Below are positions 24,372-33,288 of a stretch of DNA of 64,000 nt, in pieces. Under the pieces are notes generated by a model that saw only the letters and a program-made list of their open reading frames with translations, was not told where the DNA came from and did not search any database. Source of the DNA: Mycobacterium sp. GA-1199 (GTDB lineage Bacteria > Actinomycetota > Actinomycetes > Mycobacteriales > Mycobacteriaceae); assembly GCF_001500045.1 (NCBI RefSeq), contig NZ_LQIX01000045.1, positions 217,879-281,878 on the forward strand, given 5' to 3'. Made by a program: the position numbers and the translations under genes. Within the stretch, counting starts at the first letter, position 1, and every line of letters begins with the position of its first letter.

Positions 24372-25178
24372 TTACATGTGGGTGCCGCCGTCGACGCGGA
24401 CCTCGGTGCCGGTGACGAAGTAGGCTTCCGGCGCGGCGAGCATGGCGACGACGGCGGCCACGGCGTCGGGTTTGGCGAACATTCCGTCACCGTCGACGGG
24501 CAGTGTCGGCATGATCTTGCCGAACAGCGTGTAGTCGGCGTCCTCCGGCAGGCCCGGTCCGACGCTCTGGCCGGAACGTCCTGTGCCGTCGGTCATTCCC
24601 GACGAGATCGACCCGGGCTGCACGCAGTTGAAGCGGATGCCCTGCTTGCTGAACTCGAGCGCCAAGGTGTGTGTCATGGCCTGGATGCCGCCCTTCGACG
24701 CCGCGTAGGCCGACATGTAGGGATGCGCGAAGTTCGCCGATGTCGAGCTGAAGTTCACCACCGCCGGGGCAGTGCCGGTTCGCAGCGCGGGCAGGGCTTC
24801 GCGGGTGACCAGAAACGTCCCGACGAGGTTGACCCGCAGAACCTGCTCGAAATCGGCGAGCGTCGTGTCGGCGAAGTGGGCCGACCGAAGGATTCCGGCG
24901 GCGTTGACGAGCGCATCGAGGCCGCCCATCGTGGCGACCGCGTGTGAAACCCCGGCGACCACCGAATCCTCGCTGCCGACGTCCATCACCACGGTGGTGA
25001 GCCGGGCTCCCGATTCACCGGCCTTGGCCTCGGTGTCGGCCAGTCCGGCCTCGCTGACGTCGGCGGCGACCACGGTGCCACCCTCGTCGAGAATCCGCAG
25101 GACCGTCGCCTGGCCGATACCAGATCCGCCGCCGGTGATCAGTACCCGACGGTCGGTGAACCGCTGCAACGTCGCCAC
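24372..25178 (-). CDS. Short-chain dehydrogenase/reductase
   Basis: A 268-residue classical SDR. Cofactor motif TGGGSGIGQA (about 13-22), NAAG, the catalytic Ser in VVNFSSTSANF, and YxxxK in YAASKGG are all present; an Asp at the end of the second strand (AADVSE) points to NAD(H). The C terminus GTEVRVDGGTHM is usual. Start set at the GTG at 25178 because TAGCAT ends 6 nt before it (leaderless promoter). Operon with the DapB-like enzyme. Substrate not predictable. Confidence 0.9.
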   Translation of the reverse strand: MATLQRFTDRRVLITGGGSGIGQATVLRILDEGGTVVAADVSEAGLADTEAKAGESGARLTTVVMDVGSEDSVVAGVSHAVATMGGLDALVNAAGILRSAHFADTTLADFEQVLRVNLVGTFLVTREALPALRTGTAPAVVNFSSTSANFAHPYMSAYAASKGGIQAMTHTLALEFSKQGIRFNCVQPGSISSGMTDGTGRSGQSVGPGLPEDADYTLFGKIMPTLPVDGDGMFAKPDAVAAVVAMLAAPEAYFVTGTEVRVDGGTHM

Positions 25179-25184
25179 CGGGGG

Positions 25185-25190
25185 AATGCT
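25185..25190 (-). promoter_or_regulatory. -10 box of the SDR operon (leaderless)
   Basis: On the minus strand TAGCAT is followed by 6 bases and the GTG start codon at 25178; no ribosome-binding site intervenes. Confidence 0.5.
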
Positions 25191-25215
25191 AGTGCGTCCG
25201 TGGGGCCCGGCTGGG

Positions 25216-25956
25216 CTATTCAGGGTCGCGCTCGGCGGCGTCTTCCGAGGCGGATGCATCGGCGTCGTCGGCGGGGCCGGACTTGTCGACGACGGTGTCG
25301 GTGCCGGCCGGCAGCGCCGGGGTTTCGGATTCGTCGGGCAGCGAGAGCGCCACCCCGAGTGCGAGGAAGAACAGAATGAACAACGGCCCGCCGAGGTACA
25401 TGTTCATCGGACCGCCCGGGGAGATGAAGCTGCCCGGCGGCCCGATGATCGTGATGGTCTCGATCAGCTGCTCGACGGCGAAAACCGCGGCGACGATGCC
25501 GAGCCAGCGTGGGAAGCGTCCCTCGTTGGCGGCCAACAGAATCGGTGCGGCGACCATGATGTCGGCCACGGTCAGCAGGGGTCCCCACATCGTGACCACG
25601 TCGGCGAGCGCCCGCGCGGTTCCGGAGCCCAGATCGGCGGGGTGCAACGACAGCCCGGCGGTGAACCAGGTCGCGATGCTGATCTGGACCAGGACGACCG
25701 CCGACCCGATGGTGAACACGAAAGCGTACGGTCCCGTGAGTCGGTCCCGGGCGTGACCGAGCACCACCACCAGGGCCAGCGCACCGAATGCCAGCAACAA
25801 CGCCTGGGTTCGCATCGCGCCGGAGTGCTCGTTGAGATGGGTGACGATGTCGAGTCCCGGGCGGTCGATCCCGGGTAACGCCGGAACCATCAGCAGCGCA
25901 ACGGCGTACAGCACCGCGAACGCGATGGCCGCGACCATCGGCACTCGACGATCCAC
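25216..25956 (-). CDS. Polytopic membrane protein of unknown function
   Basis: A 246-residue integral membrane protein with about six hydrophobic helices (near residues 8-25, 50-65, 75-95, 120-140, 145-165 and 195-215) and a long acidic cytoplasmic tail rich in Asp, Glu, Ser and Ala. No transporter or enzyme motif is recognised. Start is uncertain: I prefer the GTG at 25956 because TACAGT lies 6 nt upstream on the minus strand, giving a leaderless start; ATG at 25992 or 26004 would add a soluble extension. Stop lies 38 nt from the SDR gene start. Confidence 0.75.
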   Translation of the reverse strand: MDRRVPMVAAIAFAVLYAVALLMVPALPGIDRPGLDIVTHLNEHSGAMRTQALLLAFGALALVVVLGHARDRLTGPYAFVFTIGSAVVLVQISIATWFTAGLSLHPADLGSGTARALADVVTMWGPLLTVADIMVAAPILLAANEGRFPRWLGIVAAVFAVEQLIETITIIGPPGSFISPGGPMNMYLGGPLFILFFLALGVALSLPDESETPALPAGTDTVVDKSGPADDADASASEDAAERDPE

Positions 25957-26055
25957 ATCAACACTGTAGACATCGGCCCTATCCCCAACGCTCATTTCAT
26001 CCACAGGGCGAGTCGCCGGCCAGCGTTGGCGTGGTCAACGGTCGGTGTGCGCACC

Positions 26056-26061
26056 TAACTT
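26056..26061 (+). promoter_or_regulatory. -10 box of comEA (leaderless)
   Basis: TAACTT, with TGGTCA 17 nt upstream as a weak -35, is followed by 7 bases and the comEA ATG at 26069. Confidence 0.5.
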
Positions 26062-26068
26062 CACATGC

Positions 26069-26890
26069 ATGCGAACTGAATTGCCTGCCGAGCGCACACA
26101 GCGCAGGCTGGGTGCCGAAGTGGAACCCGGGTGCGACGATGAGGACCGCCGACCGGACACCTCATTGACCCGTTGGCTGCCGGAGTCCGCCGGCAGCGGC
26201 GCGGGCGGTTGGCTCGCCGCGGTGCGCGCAGACCCCGGCCGAGCCGGCGTCGTGGCGCTCGGCGGAGTCGGTGTCATTGCCGTGCTGGTCACGGTATTCG
26301 TCCTGCTGCGCGACGACAGCCCAGCGGTGGCGGCGGCCAAACTGCCGCCGGTGGAGATGGTTTCGTCAGCGAGCCCGACGCCGGGTGGCGCATCGCGGGA
26401 GCCGGGAGGGCCCGTCGTCGTCAGCGTCGTGGGCCTGGTGCACAAGCCGGGGCTGGTCACGCTGGCCGACGGCGCCCGGATCGCCGACGCGCTCACCGCC
26501 GCGGGTGGGCCGCTGGACGGCGCCGACCTGGTGGGGCTCAACATGGCCAGACGGATCGCCGACGGTGAGCAGATTGTCGTGGGCATCGCGCCTGCGGCGG
26601 GTGAACCGGCCGCCATGGGGAGCTCCGTCAGCACGGGCGTCGCGGCGCCCGCGTCGACGAACACACCTGCGATGGGGGACGGCAGCACACCGCCGGGCGG
26701 GACGGTGGACCTGAACACCGCGACCGTCGAGCAGCTCGACACGCTGCCCGGTATCGGGCCGGTGACCGCCGCGGCGATCGTGGCCTGGCGCGACGCCAAC
26801 GGCCGGTTCACCAGCGTCGACCAGCTCGGCGACGTCGACGGCATCGGACCGGCGCGGTTGGAGAAGCTGCGCGACCACGTGCATGTGTGA
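26069..26890 (+). CDS. comEA: ComEA-like DNA-binding protein
   Basis: A 273-residue membrane-anchored protein. After a charged N-terminal part comes one transmembrane helix (about 60-80), then a SLBB domain (VSVVGLVHKPGLVTLADGARIADAL, about 117-160) and, after a low-complexity linker, two helix-hairpin-helix motifs (LNTATVEQLDTLPGIGPVTAA and DGIGPARLEKL) that bind DNA. In competent bacteria ComEA captures incoming DNA and hands it to ComEC, which is encoded next with a GTGA overlap. Start chosen at the ATG downstream of a -10 box; an in-frame codon 24 nt upstream is less likely. Natural competence in mycobacteria is not established. Confidence 0.9.
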   Translation: MRTELPAERTQRRLGAEVEPGCDDEDRRPDTSLTRWLPESAGSGAGGWLAAVRADPGRAGVVALGGVGVIAVLVTVFVLLRDDSPAVAAAKLPPVEMVSSASPTPGGASREPGGPVVVSVVGLVHKPGLVTLADGARIADALTAAGGPLDGADLVGLNMARRIADGEQIVVGIAPAAGEPAAMGSSVSTGVAAPASTNTPAMGDGSTPPGGTVDLNTATVEQLDTLPGIGPVTAAAIVAWRDANGRFTSVDQLGDVDGIGPARLEKLRDHVHV

Positions 26891-28440
26891 TTCCGGTGGC
26901 GGACGCCGACGCGGCCCCACTGGATCTGCGCCTGGTCCCGGCGGCGATGACCAGCTGGGCGGTGACGGGCGCCGGGATTCTGTGGCCGGTCGGCGGGTCA
27001 GCGGTCGCCGCCGTCGCGTCGGTGGCGGTCACCGCGGCGGTGGGGTGGTGGGGTAGTGGCCGCCGGGCGGGAGCCGACGGGAAAGCGGTCGGCGCAAGCG
27101 TGCTGGCGGTCGGGTTGGTGGCGGCGGGCTTCGCGATCGCGATTGGTTTGCGGGTCGACGAGGCGCGCGACCATCCGATCACCCAGCGCTACGGAACGGT
27201 CGCCGCCGTCGTGGTCACCCCGACGGAAAGCCCGCGAGCACTCGGCGGCAACCGGACGATGTTCCGTGGTTCCCTGGTGGCGTTCGACGGACGTGAAATG
27301 TCCGGTCAGGTCCTGGTTTTCGCGTCGACCACCCGCATCGGGGAGCTGACCGCGGGCACACCGGTGGCGTTTCGGGCGCGCGTTGGGCGGCCCACGCGGC
27401 GGGATCTGAGCGTGGCGGTGCTGTCGGCCATGGGGGATCCCACCTACGGCGAGGCGTCCGCCGTTCAACGTGCGGCCGCCGAGGTCCGCGCCGGGTTCTC
27501 CGGGGCCGCGCGACGGTCGCTGGCCGCCGATCAGGCCGCGATGCTGCCCGCGCTCGTGCTCGGCGACACCTCGGCCGTGCCGCCTCAGACGACGGCCGAC
27601 TTCCGGGCGGCGGGATTGACACATCTGACCGCGGTCTCCGGGGCGAACGTGACGATCGTGTGCGGGGCCGTCCTGTTGAGCGCGGGGCTCATCGGTCCAC
27701 GGGCGGCGGTCGGCCTGGCGGCGATTGCGCTGCTGGCGTTCGTGGTGGTCGTGCAGCCGAGTGCGAGTGTGCTGCGAGCCGCGGTGATGGGGGCGATCAC
27801 GTTGTTGGCGGTGCTGTCGCACCGGCGCCGGCAGGCCATTCCCGCGTTGTCGGCCAGCGTGCTGGCGTTGATGATCGGAACCCCGCAGCTCGCCGTCGAC
27901 GTCGGGTTCGCGCTGTCGGTGTCGGCGACGGCGGCCCTCGTCGTACTGGCGCCGGTGTGGTCGCGGCGCCTCGTCGGCCGGGGCTGGCCCAAGCCGGCCG
28001 CTGACGCGCTGAGCGTGGCCGCCGCCGCGCAACTGGTCACTGCTCCGCTCGTGGCCGGGATGGCCGGGACGTTCAGCGTCGTGTCGGTCGCAGCCAATGT
28101 TGCAGTGGCCCCGGTGATTCCACCGATCACCGTGCTCGGCACCGCCGCGGCCGCGCTGAGCCGGGTCTGGCCCGCCGGCGCGGACCTGCTGATCCGGTTC
28201 ACCGGGCCGGAAGTGTGGTGGCTGCTGCACGTGGCCGACTGGGCGGCGGGCGTTCCGGGGTCCTCGGTGTCGGTGCCGTCCGGGCTTGTGGGCGTGATGC
28301 TGACGGCGGCCGTCGGAGCGGCGGTGGTGCTCGCGTGGCGCTTCCGCGTTGTGCGCCTCGCGGCGGGTGCCGCCGCGGTGTGCCTGTTGGCGTGGACGGT
28401 GTCGGGGGTGTCGGCTGCGCGTGACACGATCGGGGGGTGA
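26887..28440 (+). CDS. comEC: ComEC/Rec2-related membrane channel protein
   Basis: A 517-residue polytopic protein. It has the OB-like domain followed by the competence domain with its signature HLTAVSGANVTIVCGAVLL and more than eight hydrophobic helices. It stops after the membrane part: the C-terminal metallo-beta-lactamase-like nuclease domain of full ComEC (about 750-800 residues) is absent, as I recall is also true of M. tuberculosis Rv2414c. GTG start overlapping comEA, and its stop overlaps holA. If it moves DNA, single-strand degradation must come from another protein. Confidence 0.9.
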   Translation: MIPVADADAAPLDLRLVPAAMTSWAVTGAGILWPVGGSAVAAVASVAVTAAVGWWGSGRRAGADGKAVGASVLAVGLVAAGFAIAIGLRVDEARDHPITQRYGTVAAVVVTPTESPRALGGNRTMFRGSLVAFDGREMSGQVLVFASTTRIGELTAGTPVAFRARVGRPTRRDLSVAVLSAMGDPTYGEASAVQRAAAEVRAGFSGAARRSLAADQAAMLPALVLGDTSAVPPQTTADFRAAGLTHLTAVSGANVTIVCGAVLLSAGLIGPRAAVGLAAIALLAFVVVVQPSASVLRAAVMGAITLLAVLSHRRRQAIPALSASVLALMIGTPQLAVDVGFALSVSATAALVVLAPVWSRRLVGRGWPKPAADALSVAAAAQLVTAPLVAGMAGTFSVVSVAANVAVAPVIPPITVLGTAAAALSRVWPAGADLLIRFTGPEVWWLLHVADWAAGVPGSSVSVPSGLVGVMLTAAVGAAVVLAWRFRVVRLAAGAAAVCLLAWTVSGVSAARDTIGG

Positions 28441-29396
28441 GCGAAGCGTCGCAGTTGCATCTGGTGCTCGGAGACGAGGAGCTGCTGGTCGAACGCGCGG
28501 TGGCCGCGGTTCTCAAACAGGCCCGCAAACAGGCTGGCGTGCACGACATTCCGGTCGATCACCTGCGCGCCGGCGAGGTCAGCACCAGCGAACTGGCCGA
28601 ATTGCTGAGCCCGTCGCTGTTCGCCGAGGAGCGAGTGGTGGTGTTGGAATCGGCGGGCGAGGCGGGAAAGGACGCGGCCGCGCTCATCGCGGACTCCGCG
28701 GCGGACCTGCCGCCGGGCACCATACTCGTCGTCGTGCACTCCGGTGGCGGGCGCGCCAAGGCGCTGGCCGATCAGCTCAAGAAGCTCGGGGCGCAGGTGC
28801 ATCCGTGTGCGCGCATCACCAAAGCCGCCGACCGCGCCGACTTCGTCCGCCGTGAGTTCCGCGCATTGAAGGTGAAGGTCGGCGAGGACACCGTCACCGC
28901 GGTGCTGGACGCGATCGGCTCCGACATTCGCGAGCTGGCGGCGGCCTGCTCGCAGTTGGTCACCGACACCGCCGGGGCGGTCGACGCGGAGGCGGTGCGC
29001 CGCTACCACTCGGGCAAGGCCGAGGTGAAGGGGTTCGACGTCGCCGACAAGGCGGTCGTCGGCGATGTGGCCGGGGCGGCTGAGGCGCTGCGGTGGGCGA
29101 TGATGCGCGGCGAACCGCACGTCGTGCTGGCCGACGCCCTGGCCGAGGCGGTGCACACCATCGCGCGGGTGCGGCCGTTGTCGGGCGACCCCTACCGGCT
29201 GGCGTCAGAGCTCGGGATGCCGCCCTGGCGCGTGCAGAAGGCGCAGAAGCAGGCGCGGCGATGGTCGAACACCACCGTCGCCGAGGCGATGCGGTTGGTG
29301 GCCGCGCTCAATGCGGATGTGAAGGGGGCCGCGGCGGATGCGGACTACGCGCTGGAGGCGACGGTGCGGCGCGTCGCCGAACTCATCGAAGATTGA
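28437..29396 (+). CDS. holA: DNA polymerase III subunit delta
   Basis: The delta subunit opens the sliding clamp as part of the clamp loader. The 319-residue protein follows the HolA pattern: LHLVLGDEELLVERAV at the N terminus, a catalytically inactive AAA+ core (no Walker A), and a C-terminal collar domain with the conserved PPWRVQKAQKQARRW segment. GTG start with GTGA overlap to comEC; comEA-comEC-holA order is common to Gram-positive bacteria. The stop is 6 bases from the convergent rpsT. Confidence 0.93.
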   Translation: MSEASQLHLVLGDEELLVERAVAAVLKQARKQAGVHDIPVDHLRAGEVSTSELAELLSPSLFAEERVVVLESAGEAGKDAAALIADSAADLPPGTILVVVHSGGGRAKALADQLKKLGAQVHPCARITKAADRADFVRREFRALKVKVGEDTVTAVLDAIGSDIRELAAACSQLVTDTAGAVDAEAVRRYHSGKAEVKGFDVADKAVVGDVAGAAEALRWAMMRGEPHVVLADALAEAVHTIARVRPLSGDPYRLASELGMPPWRVQKAQKQARRWSNTTVAEAMRLVAALNADVKGAAADADYALEATVRRVAELIED

Positions 29397-29402
29397 GCGG
29401 AC

Positions 29403-29663
29403 TCAGAGCTTGTTGAACGCGGAAGCCAGCGCCGACTTGCGGTTGGCGGCCTGGTTCTTGTGGATCACGCCCTTGCTGGCGGCCTTGTCCAGCTGACGGC
29501 TGGTCGAGGCAAGCAGCTCCTGCGCCTTGTCCTTGTCGCCGGCCTCGACGGCCGCCCGGAAGCCACGCACCGCGGTGTGAAGCGACGACTTGACCGACTT
29601 GTTGCGCAGCCTGCGGCGCTCGTTGGTCCGGTTGCGCTTCTCCTGCGACTTGATGTTGGCCAC
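29403..29663 (-). CDS. rpsT: 30S ribosomal protein S20
   Basis: Primary 16S rRNA-binding protein of the small subunit. The 86-residue product begins (M)ANIKSQEKRNRTNERRR and ends SALASAFNKL, all typical of S20. Start is the GTG at 29663; the frame is open upstream but S20 begins here. On the minus strand, convergent with holA and divergent from the ATP-grasp gene, with 148 bases of shared upstream region. Confidence 0.97.
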   Translation of the reverse strand: MANIKSQEKRNRTNERRRLRNKSVKSSLHTAVRGFRAAVEAGDKDKAQELLASTSRQLDKAASKGVIHKNQAANRKSALASAFNKL

Positions 29664-29811
29664 GCGTGTAGTCCTTCGTAAATCCTGTAGGGGTTTCCCA
29701 AAGTCTGGTAGGCGCCCGGTAGGCGGGCAGCGAGGGTTCAGGTTACCAGCGGAGTGGGTAAATGCCCAAAGTGAGTCCTCTGGCCTGCCGATATGTCCGA
29801 AGTGTTGCAGC

Positions 29812-31458
29812 ATGGCAGGGGTGAGCCTGCGAACCCTGCCGACCCAGTCCGCACGAGTGTCTCGGAGCCCACGTAAGCAGGACAAGCGATATCAGGGCGT
29901 CTTCGCCGGATACAGCGATCCCGCAAGCTACGCCAAGGCCTTCGACGAGATGTTCGACGCCCAGGGCAACGTGAGGGGCCCCTACAAGGGCATCTACGCC
30001 GAGCTCGCCCCGTCGGATGCCTCCGAGCTCGAAGCCCGCGCCGACGCGCTCGGCCGCGCGTTCATCGACCAAGGCATCACATTCTCGCTGTCCGGCCAGG
30101 AACGTCCCTTCCCGCTCGACCTGGTTCCGCGGGTTATCTCCGCCGCGGAGTGGACGCGCCTGGAACGCGGCATCATCCAGCGGGTGAAGGCGCTCGAGCT
30201 CTACCTCGACGACATCTACGGCGAGCAGGAGATCCTGCGCGACGGCGTCATCCCGCGTCGGCTGATCACCTCCTGTGAGCACTTTCACCGCGAGGCCGCG
30301 GGCATCGTGCCGCCCAACGGGGTGCGCATCCATGTCGCGGGCATCGACCTCATCCGCGACGCCAAGGGTGACTTCCGCGTGCTGGAGGACAACCTGCGTT
30401 CGCCGTCCGGGGTGTCCTACGTGATGGAGAACCGCCGCACGATGGCGCGGGTGTTCCCGAACCTGTTCGCCACCCACCGGGTTCGCGCCGTCGGTGACTA
30501 CTCGTCGCATCTGCTGCGGGCGCTGCGCAATGCGGCGGCCAACAACGTCGCCGACCCCACAGTCGTCGTGCTCACGCCCGGCGTCTACAACTCGGCGTAC
30601 TTCGAGCATTCGCTGCTGGCCCGGCAGATGGGTGTCGAGCTGGTGGAGGGCCGCGACCTGTTCTGCCGCGACAACGCCGTCTACATGCGCACCACCGAGG
30701 GCGAGCGGCAGGTCGACGTCATCTACCGGCGCATCGACGACGCGTTCCTCGACCCGATGCAGTTCCGGCCCGACTCCGTGCTCGGCGTCGCCGGGCTGCT
30801 CAACGCGGCCAGGGCCGGCAACGTCGTGATCTCCAGCGCCGTCGGCAACGGCATCGGCGACGACAAACTCGTCTACACCTACGTGCCGACGATCATCGAG
30901 TACTACCTCGGCGAGAAGCCGCTGCTGGCCAACGTCGACACGTTCCGATGCTGGCTCGACGAGGAACGCGAAGAAGTGCTCGACCGCATCGACGAGCTCG
31001 TCATCAAACCGGTCGAGGGCTCGGGCGGCTACGGCATCGTGTTCGGGCCGGACGCGTCGGACAAAGAGCTCGCCGCCGTCGCCAAGAAGATCCGCAACGA
31101 TCCGCGCGGCTGGATCGCCCAGCCCGTCATGCAGCTGTCCACCGTGCCCACCCAGATCGGTGACCAGCTGGTGCCGCGGCACGTCGACCTGCGCCCGTTC
31201 GCGGTCAACGACGGCGACGACGTGTGGGTGCTGCCCGGCGGGCTGACCCGGGTCGCGCTGCCCGAGGGTTCGCTGGTGGTCAACTCCAGCCAGGGCGGCG
31301 GATCGAAGGACACCTGGGTGCTGGCCTCGCGCACCTCGGTCGCCGACCGCGAGCTCGGCGCCGCCGAAGTGGTGCGCAAGCTGCCCAAGTCCGCGCGCGG
31401 GCCCAAGGCCGAGAGCAGCGACGGGCAGACCCAAGACCAACAGCAACAGCAGCAGTAA
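29812..31458 (+). CDS. Circularly permuted ATP-grasp protein
   Basis: A 548-residue protein of the circularly permuted ATP-grasp type 2 family, with key phrases FRVLEDNLRSPSGVSYVMENRR, VIKPVEGSGGYGIVFGP and HVDLRPFAV containing the ATP and metal ligands. The neighbours are an alpha-E protein (15 nt downstream) and a transglutaminase-like protein; the three genes form a widespread cassette thought to ligate or modify peptides, with no proven substrate. The C terminus is a run of Gln (QQQQQQ after QDQ), probably disordered. Start set at the ATG at 29812; a GTG 9 nt later is also possible. Matches Rv2411c by order. Confidence 0.9.
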   Translation: MAGVSLRTLPTQSARVSRSPRKQDKRYQGVFAGYSDPASYAKAFDEMFDAQGNVRGPYKGIYAELAPSDASELEARADALGRAFIDQGITFSLSGQERPFPLDLVPRVISAAEWTRLERGIIQRVKALELYLDDIYGEQEILRDGVIPRRLITSCEHFHREAAGIVPPNGVRIHVAGIDLIRDAKGDFRVLEDNLRSPSGVSYVMENRRTMARVFPNLFATHRVRAVGDYSSHLLRALRNAAANNVADPTVVVLTPGVYNSAYFEHSLLARQMGVELVEGRDLFCRDNAVYMRTTEGERQVDVIYRRIDDAFLDPMQFRPDSVLGVAGLLNAARAGNVVISSAVGNGIGDDKLVYTYVPTIIEYYLGEKPLLANVDTFRCWLDEEREEVLDRIDELVIKPVEGSGGYGIVFGPDASDKELAAVAKKIRNDPRGWIAQPVMQLSTVPTQIGDQLVPRHVDLRPFAVNDGDDVWVLPGGLTRVALPEGSLVVNSSQGGGSKDTWVLASRTSVADRELGAAEVVRKLPKSARGPKAESSDGQTQDQQQQQQ

Positions 31459-31473
31459 AGGGGTGGTGCGCTG

Positions 31474-32445
31474 ATGTTGGCCCGCAACGCCGAATCCTTG
31501 TACTGGATCGGCCGGTACGTCGAACGCGCCGACGACACCGCCCGCATCCTCGACGTGACCGTGCATCAACTGCTCGAAGACTCCAGCGTTGACCCCGACC
31601 AGGCCTCGCGGACGCTGCTGCGGGTGCTGGGAATGGAGGCCCCCGACGCGCCGTTGGACGTGTGGTCGCTCACCGACATCGTCGCCTTCAGTCGCGGCAC
31701 CCAGGGGTCGATCGTCGACGCCATTTCGGCGGCTCGCGAAAATGCCCGTGGCGCACGAGAAGTCACGTCCACCGAAATCTGGGAGTGCCTCAACACCACC
31801 TACAACGCGCTGGCCGAGCGGGAACGGGCCGCCAAACGTCTCGGGCCGCACGAGTTCCTCTCGTTCGTCGAGGGCCGCGCCGCGATGTTCGCCGGGTTGG
31901 CCGACTCGACGCTGTCGCGCGACGACGGCTACCGCTTCATGGTGCTCGGCCGGGCCATCGAACGCGTGGACATGACCGTGCGGCTGCTGCTTTCGCGGGT
32001 CGGGGACAGCGCGTCGTCACCGGCGTGGGTGACGCTGCTGCGGTCGGCGGGTGCACACGACACCTACCTGCGCACCTATCGCGGCGTGCTCGACGCAGGT
32101 CGCGTCGTCGAATTCATGTTGTTGGACCGGCTTTTCCCGCGTTCCATCTTCTATTCGCTGCGACTTGCCGAACACAGCCTCGACGAGTTGATGAACCGAC
32201 CCCATAGCCGACTCGGCGCCACCGCCGAGGCGCAGCGGCTCCTCGGCCGGGCCCGCAGCGAGTTGGAGTTCCTGCGCCCCGGTGTGCTGCTCGAGTCGCT
32301 GGAACAGCGGCTGGCCGACCTGCAGAAGACCTGCTTCGACGTCGGAGAGGCGTTGGCGTTGCAGTACTTTCACTCCGCACCCTGGGTGGCATGGCACGAT
32401 GCGGGCCACAACGGCACGCTCGTCATCGAAGAAGGTGAGCTCTGA
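31474..32445 (+). CDS. Alpha-E domain protein
   Basis: A 323-residue all-helical protein of the alpha-E family, opening MLARNAESLYWIGRYVERADDTARILDV, a stretch conserved throughout the family. Always coded between an ATP-grasp and a transglutaminase-like protein; probably a structural or substrate-holding partner. AAGGGG precedes the ATG. Its stop overlaps the ATG of the next gene by one base. Corresponds to Rv2410c by order. Confidence 0.9.
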   Translation: MLARNAESLYWIGRYVERADDTARILDVTVHQLLEDSSVDPDQASRTLLRVLGMEAPDAPLDVWSLTDIVAFSRGTQGSIVDAISAARENARGAREVTSTEIWECLNTTYNALAERERAAKRLGPHEFLSFVEGRAAMFAGLADSTLSRDDGYRFMVLGRAIERVDMTVRLLLSRVGDSASSPAWVTLLRSAGAHDTYLRTYRGVLDAGRVVEFMLLDRLFPRSIFYSLRLAEHSLDELMNRPHSRLGATAEAQRLLGRARSELEFLRPGVLLESLEQRLADLQKTCFDVGEALALQYFHSAPWVAWHDAGHNGTLVIEEGEL

Positions 32446-33284
32446 TGTGGCGGATGCGGGTCGTGCACTCGACCGGGTACGCATACAAGTCTCCGGTGAC
32501 GGCGTCGTTCAACGAGGCGCGGCTGACGCCGCGGTCGGACTCGCGGCAGAACGTGATCCTCAACCGCGTGGAGACCGTGCCGGCCACCCGCAACTACCGC
32601 TACGTCGACTACTGGGGGACCGCGGTCACGGCGTTCGACCTGCACGCACCGCACACCGAACTGGAGGTGACGTCGTCGTCGGTCGTGGAGACCGACCCCG
32701 ACCAGATGCCCGAACGCGAAGTGACATGGGAGGACCTGCAATCCGAGGCGGTCGTCGACAGATTCGACGAGGTCCTCGCGCCAACCCACTACACCCCGGC
32801 GAGCAAGCGCATACGCCGGGTCGGTCAGCGCATCATCAAGGACCGCACGCCGTGCGAGGCCGTCACCGCGGCCGCGTCGTGGGTGCGCAGCGAGTTGGCG
32901 TACGTCGCGGGCACCACCGGCGTGCACTCGTCGGGGCTGGACGCGTTGCGCGAGGGCAAGGGCGTCTGCCAGGACTTCGCCCACCTGACGCTGATCCTGT
33001 TGCGCTCCATGGGTATTCCTGCCCGCTACGTGTCGGGGTATCTGCACCCGAACCGCAAGGCGGCGATCACCGACACCATCGACGGGCAGAGCCACGCCTG
33101 GGTGCAGGCGTGGACCGGTGGCTGGTGGAACTACGACCCGACGAACGACGCCCCGATCAACGAGCAGTACATCAGCGTGGGTGTCGGCCGGGACTACTCC
33201 GATGTCACCCCGCTGAAGGGGATCTACTCCGGCGAGGGCTCGACCGACCTCGACGTCGTCGTCGAGATCACCCGCCTGGCCTGA
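32445..33284 (+). CDS. Transglutaminase-like cysteine peptidase/transferase
   Basis: A 279-residue protein with an N-terminal beta domain (bacterial transglutaminase N-region) and a C-terminal transglutaminase core. The Cys-His-Asp triad is visible in GVCQDFAHL, GQSHAWVQAW and NYDPTND. Proteins of this kind cleave or form isopeptide-like bonds and may act on the product of the ATP-grasp partner encoded two genes upstream. The stop lies 4 bases from the convergent RNase Z-like gene. Corresponds to Rv2409c by order. Confidence 0.9.
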   Translation: MWRMRVVHSTGYAYKSPVTASFNEARLTPRSDSRQNVILNRVETVPATRNYRYVDYWGTAVTAFDLHAPHTELEVTSSSVVETDPDQMPEREVTWEDLQSEAVVDRFDEVLAPTHYTPASKRIRRVGQRIIKDRTPCEAVTAAASWVRSELAYVAGTTGVHSSGLDALREGKGVCQDFAHLTLILLRSMGIPARYVSGYLHPNRKAAITDTIDGQSHAWVQAWTGGWWNYDPTNDAPINEQYISVGVGRDYSDVTPLKGIYSGEGSTDLDVVVEITRLA

Positions 33285-33288
33285 CCGA

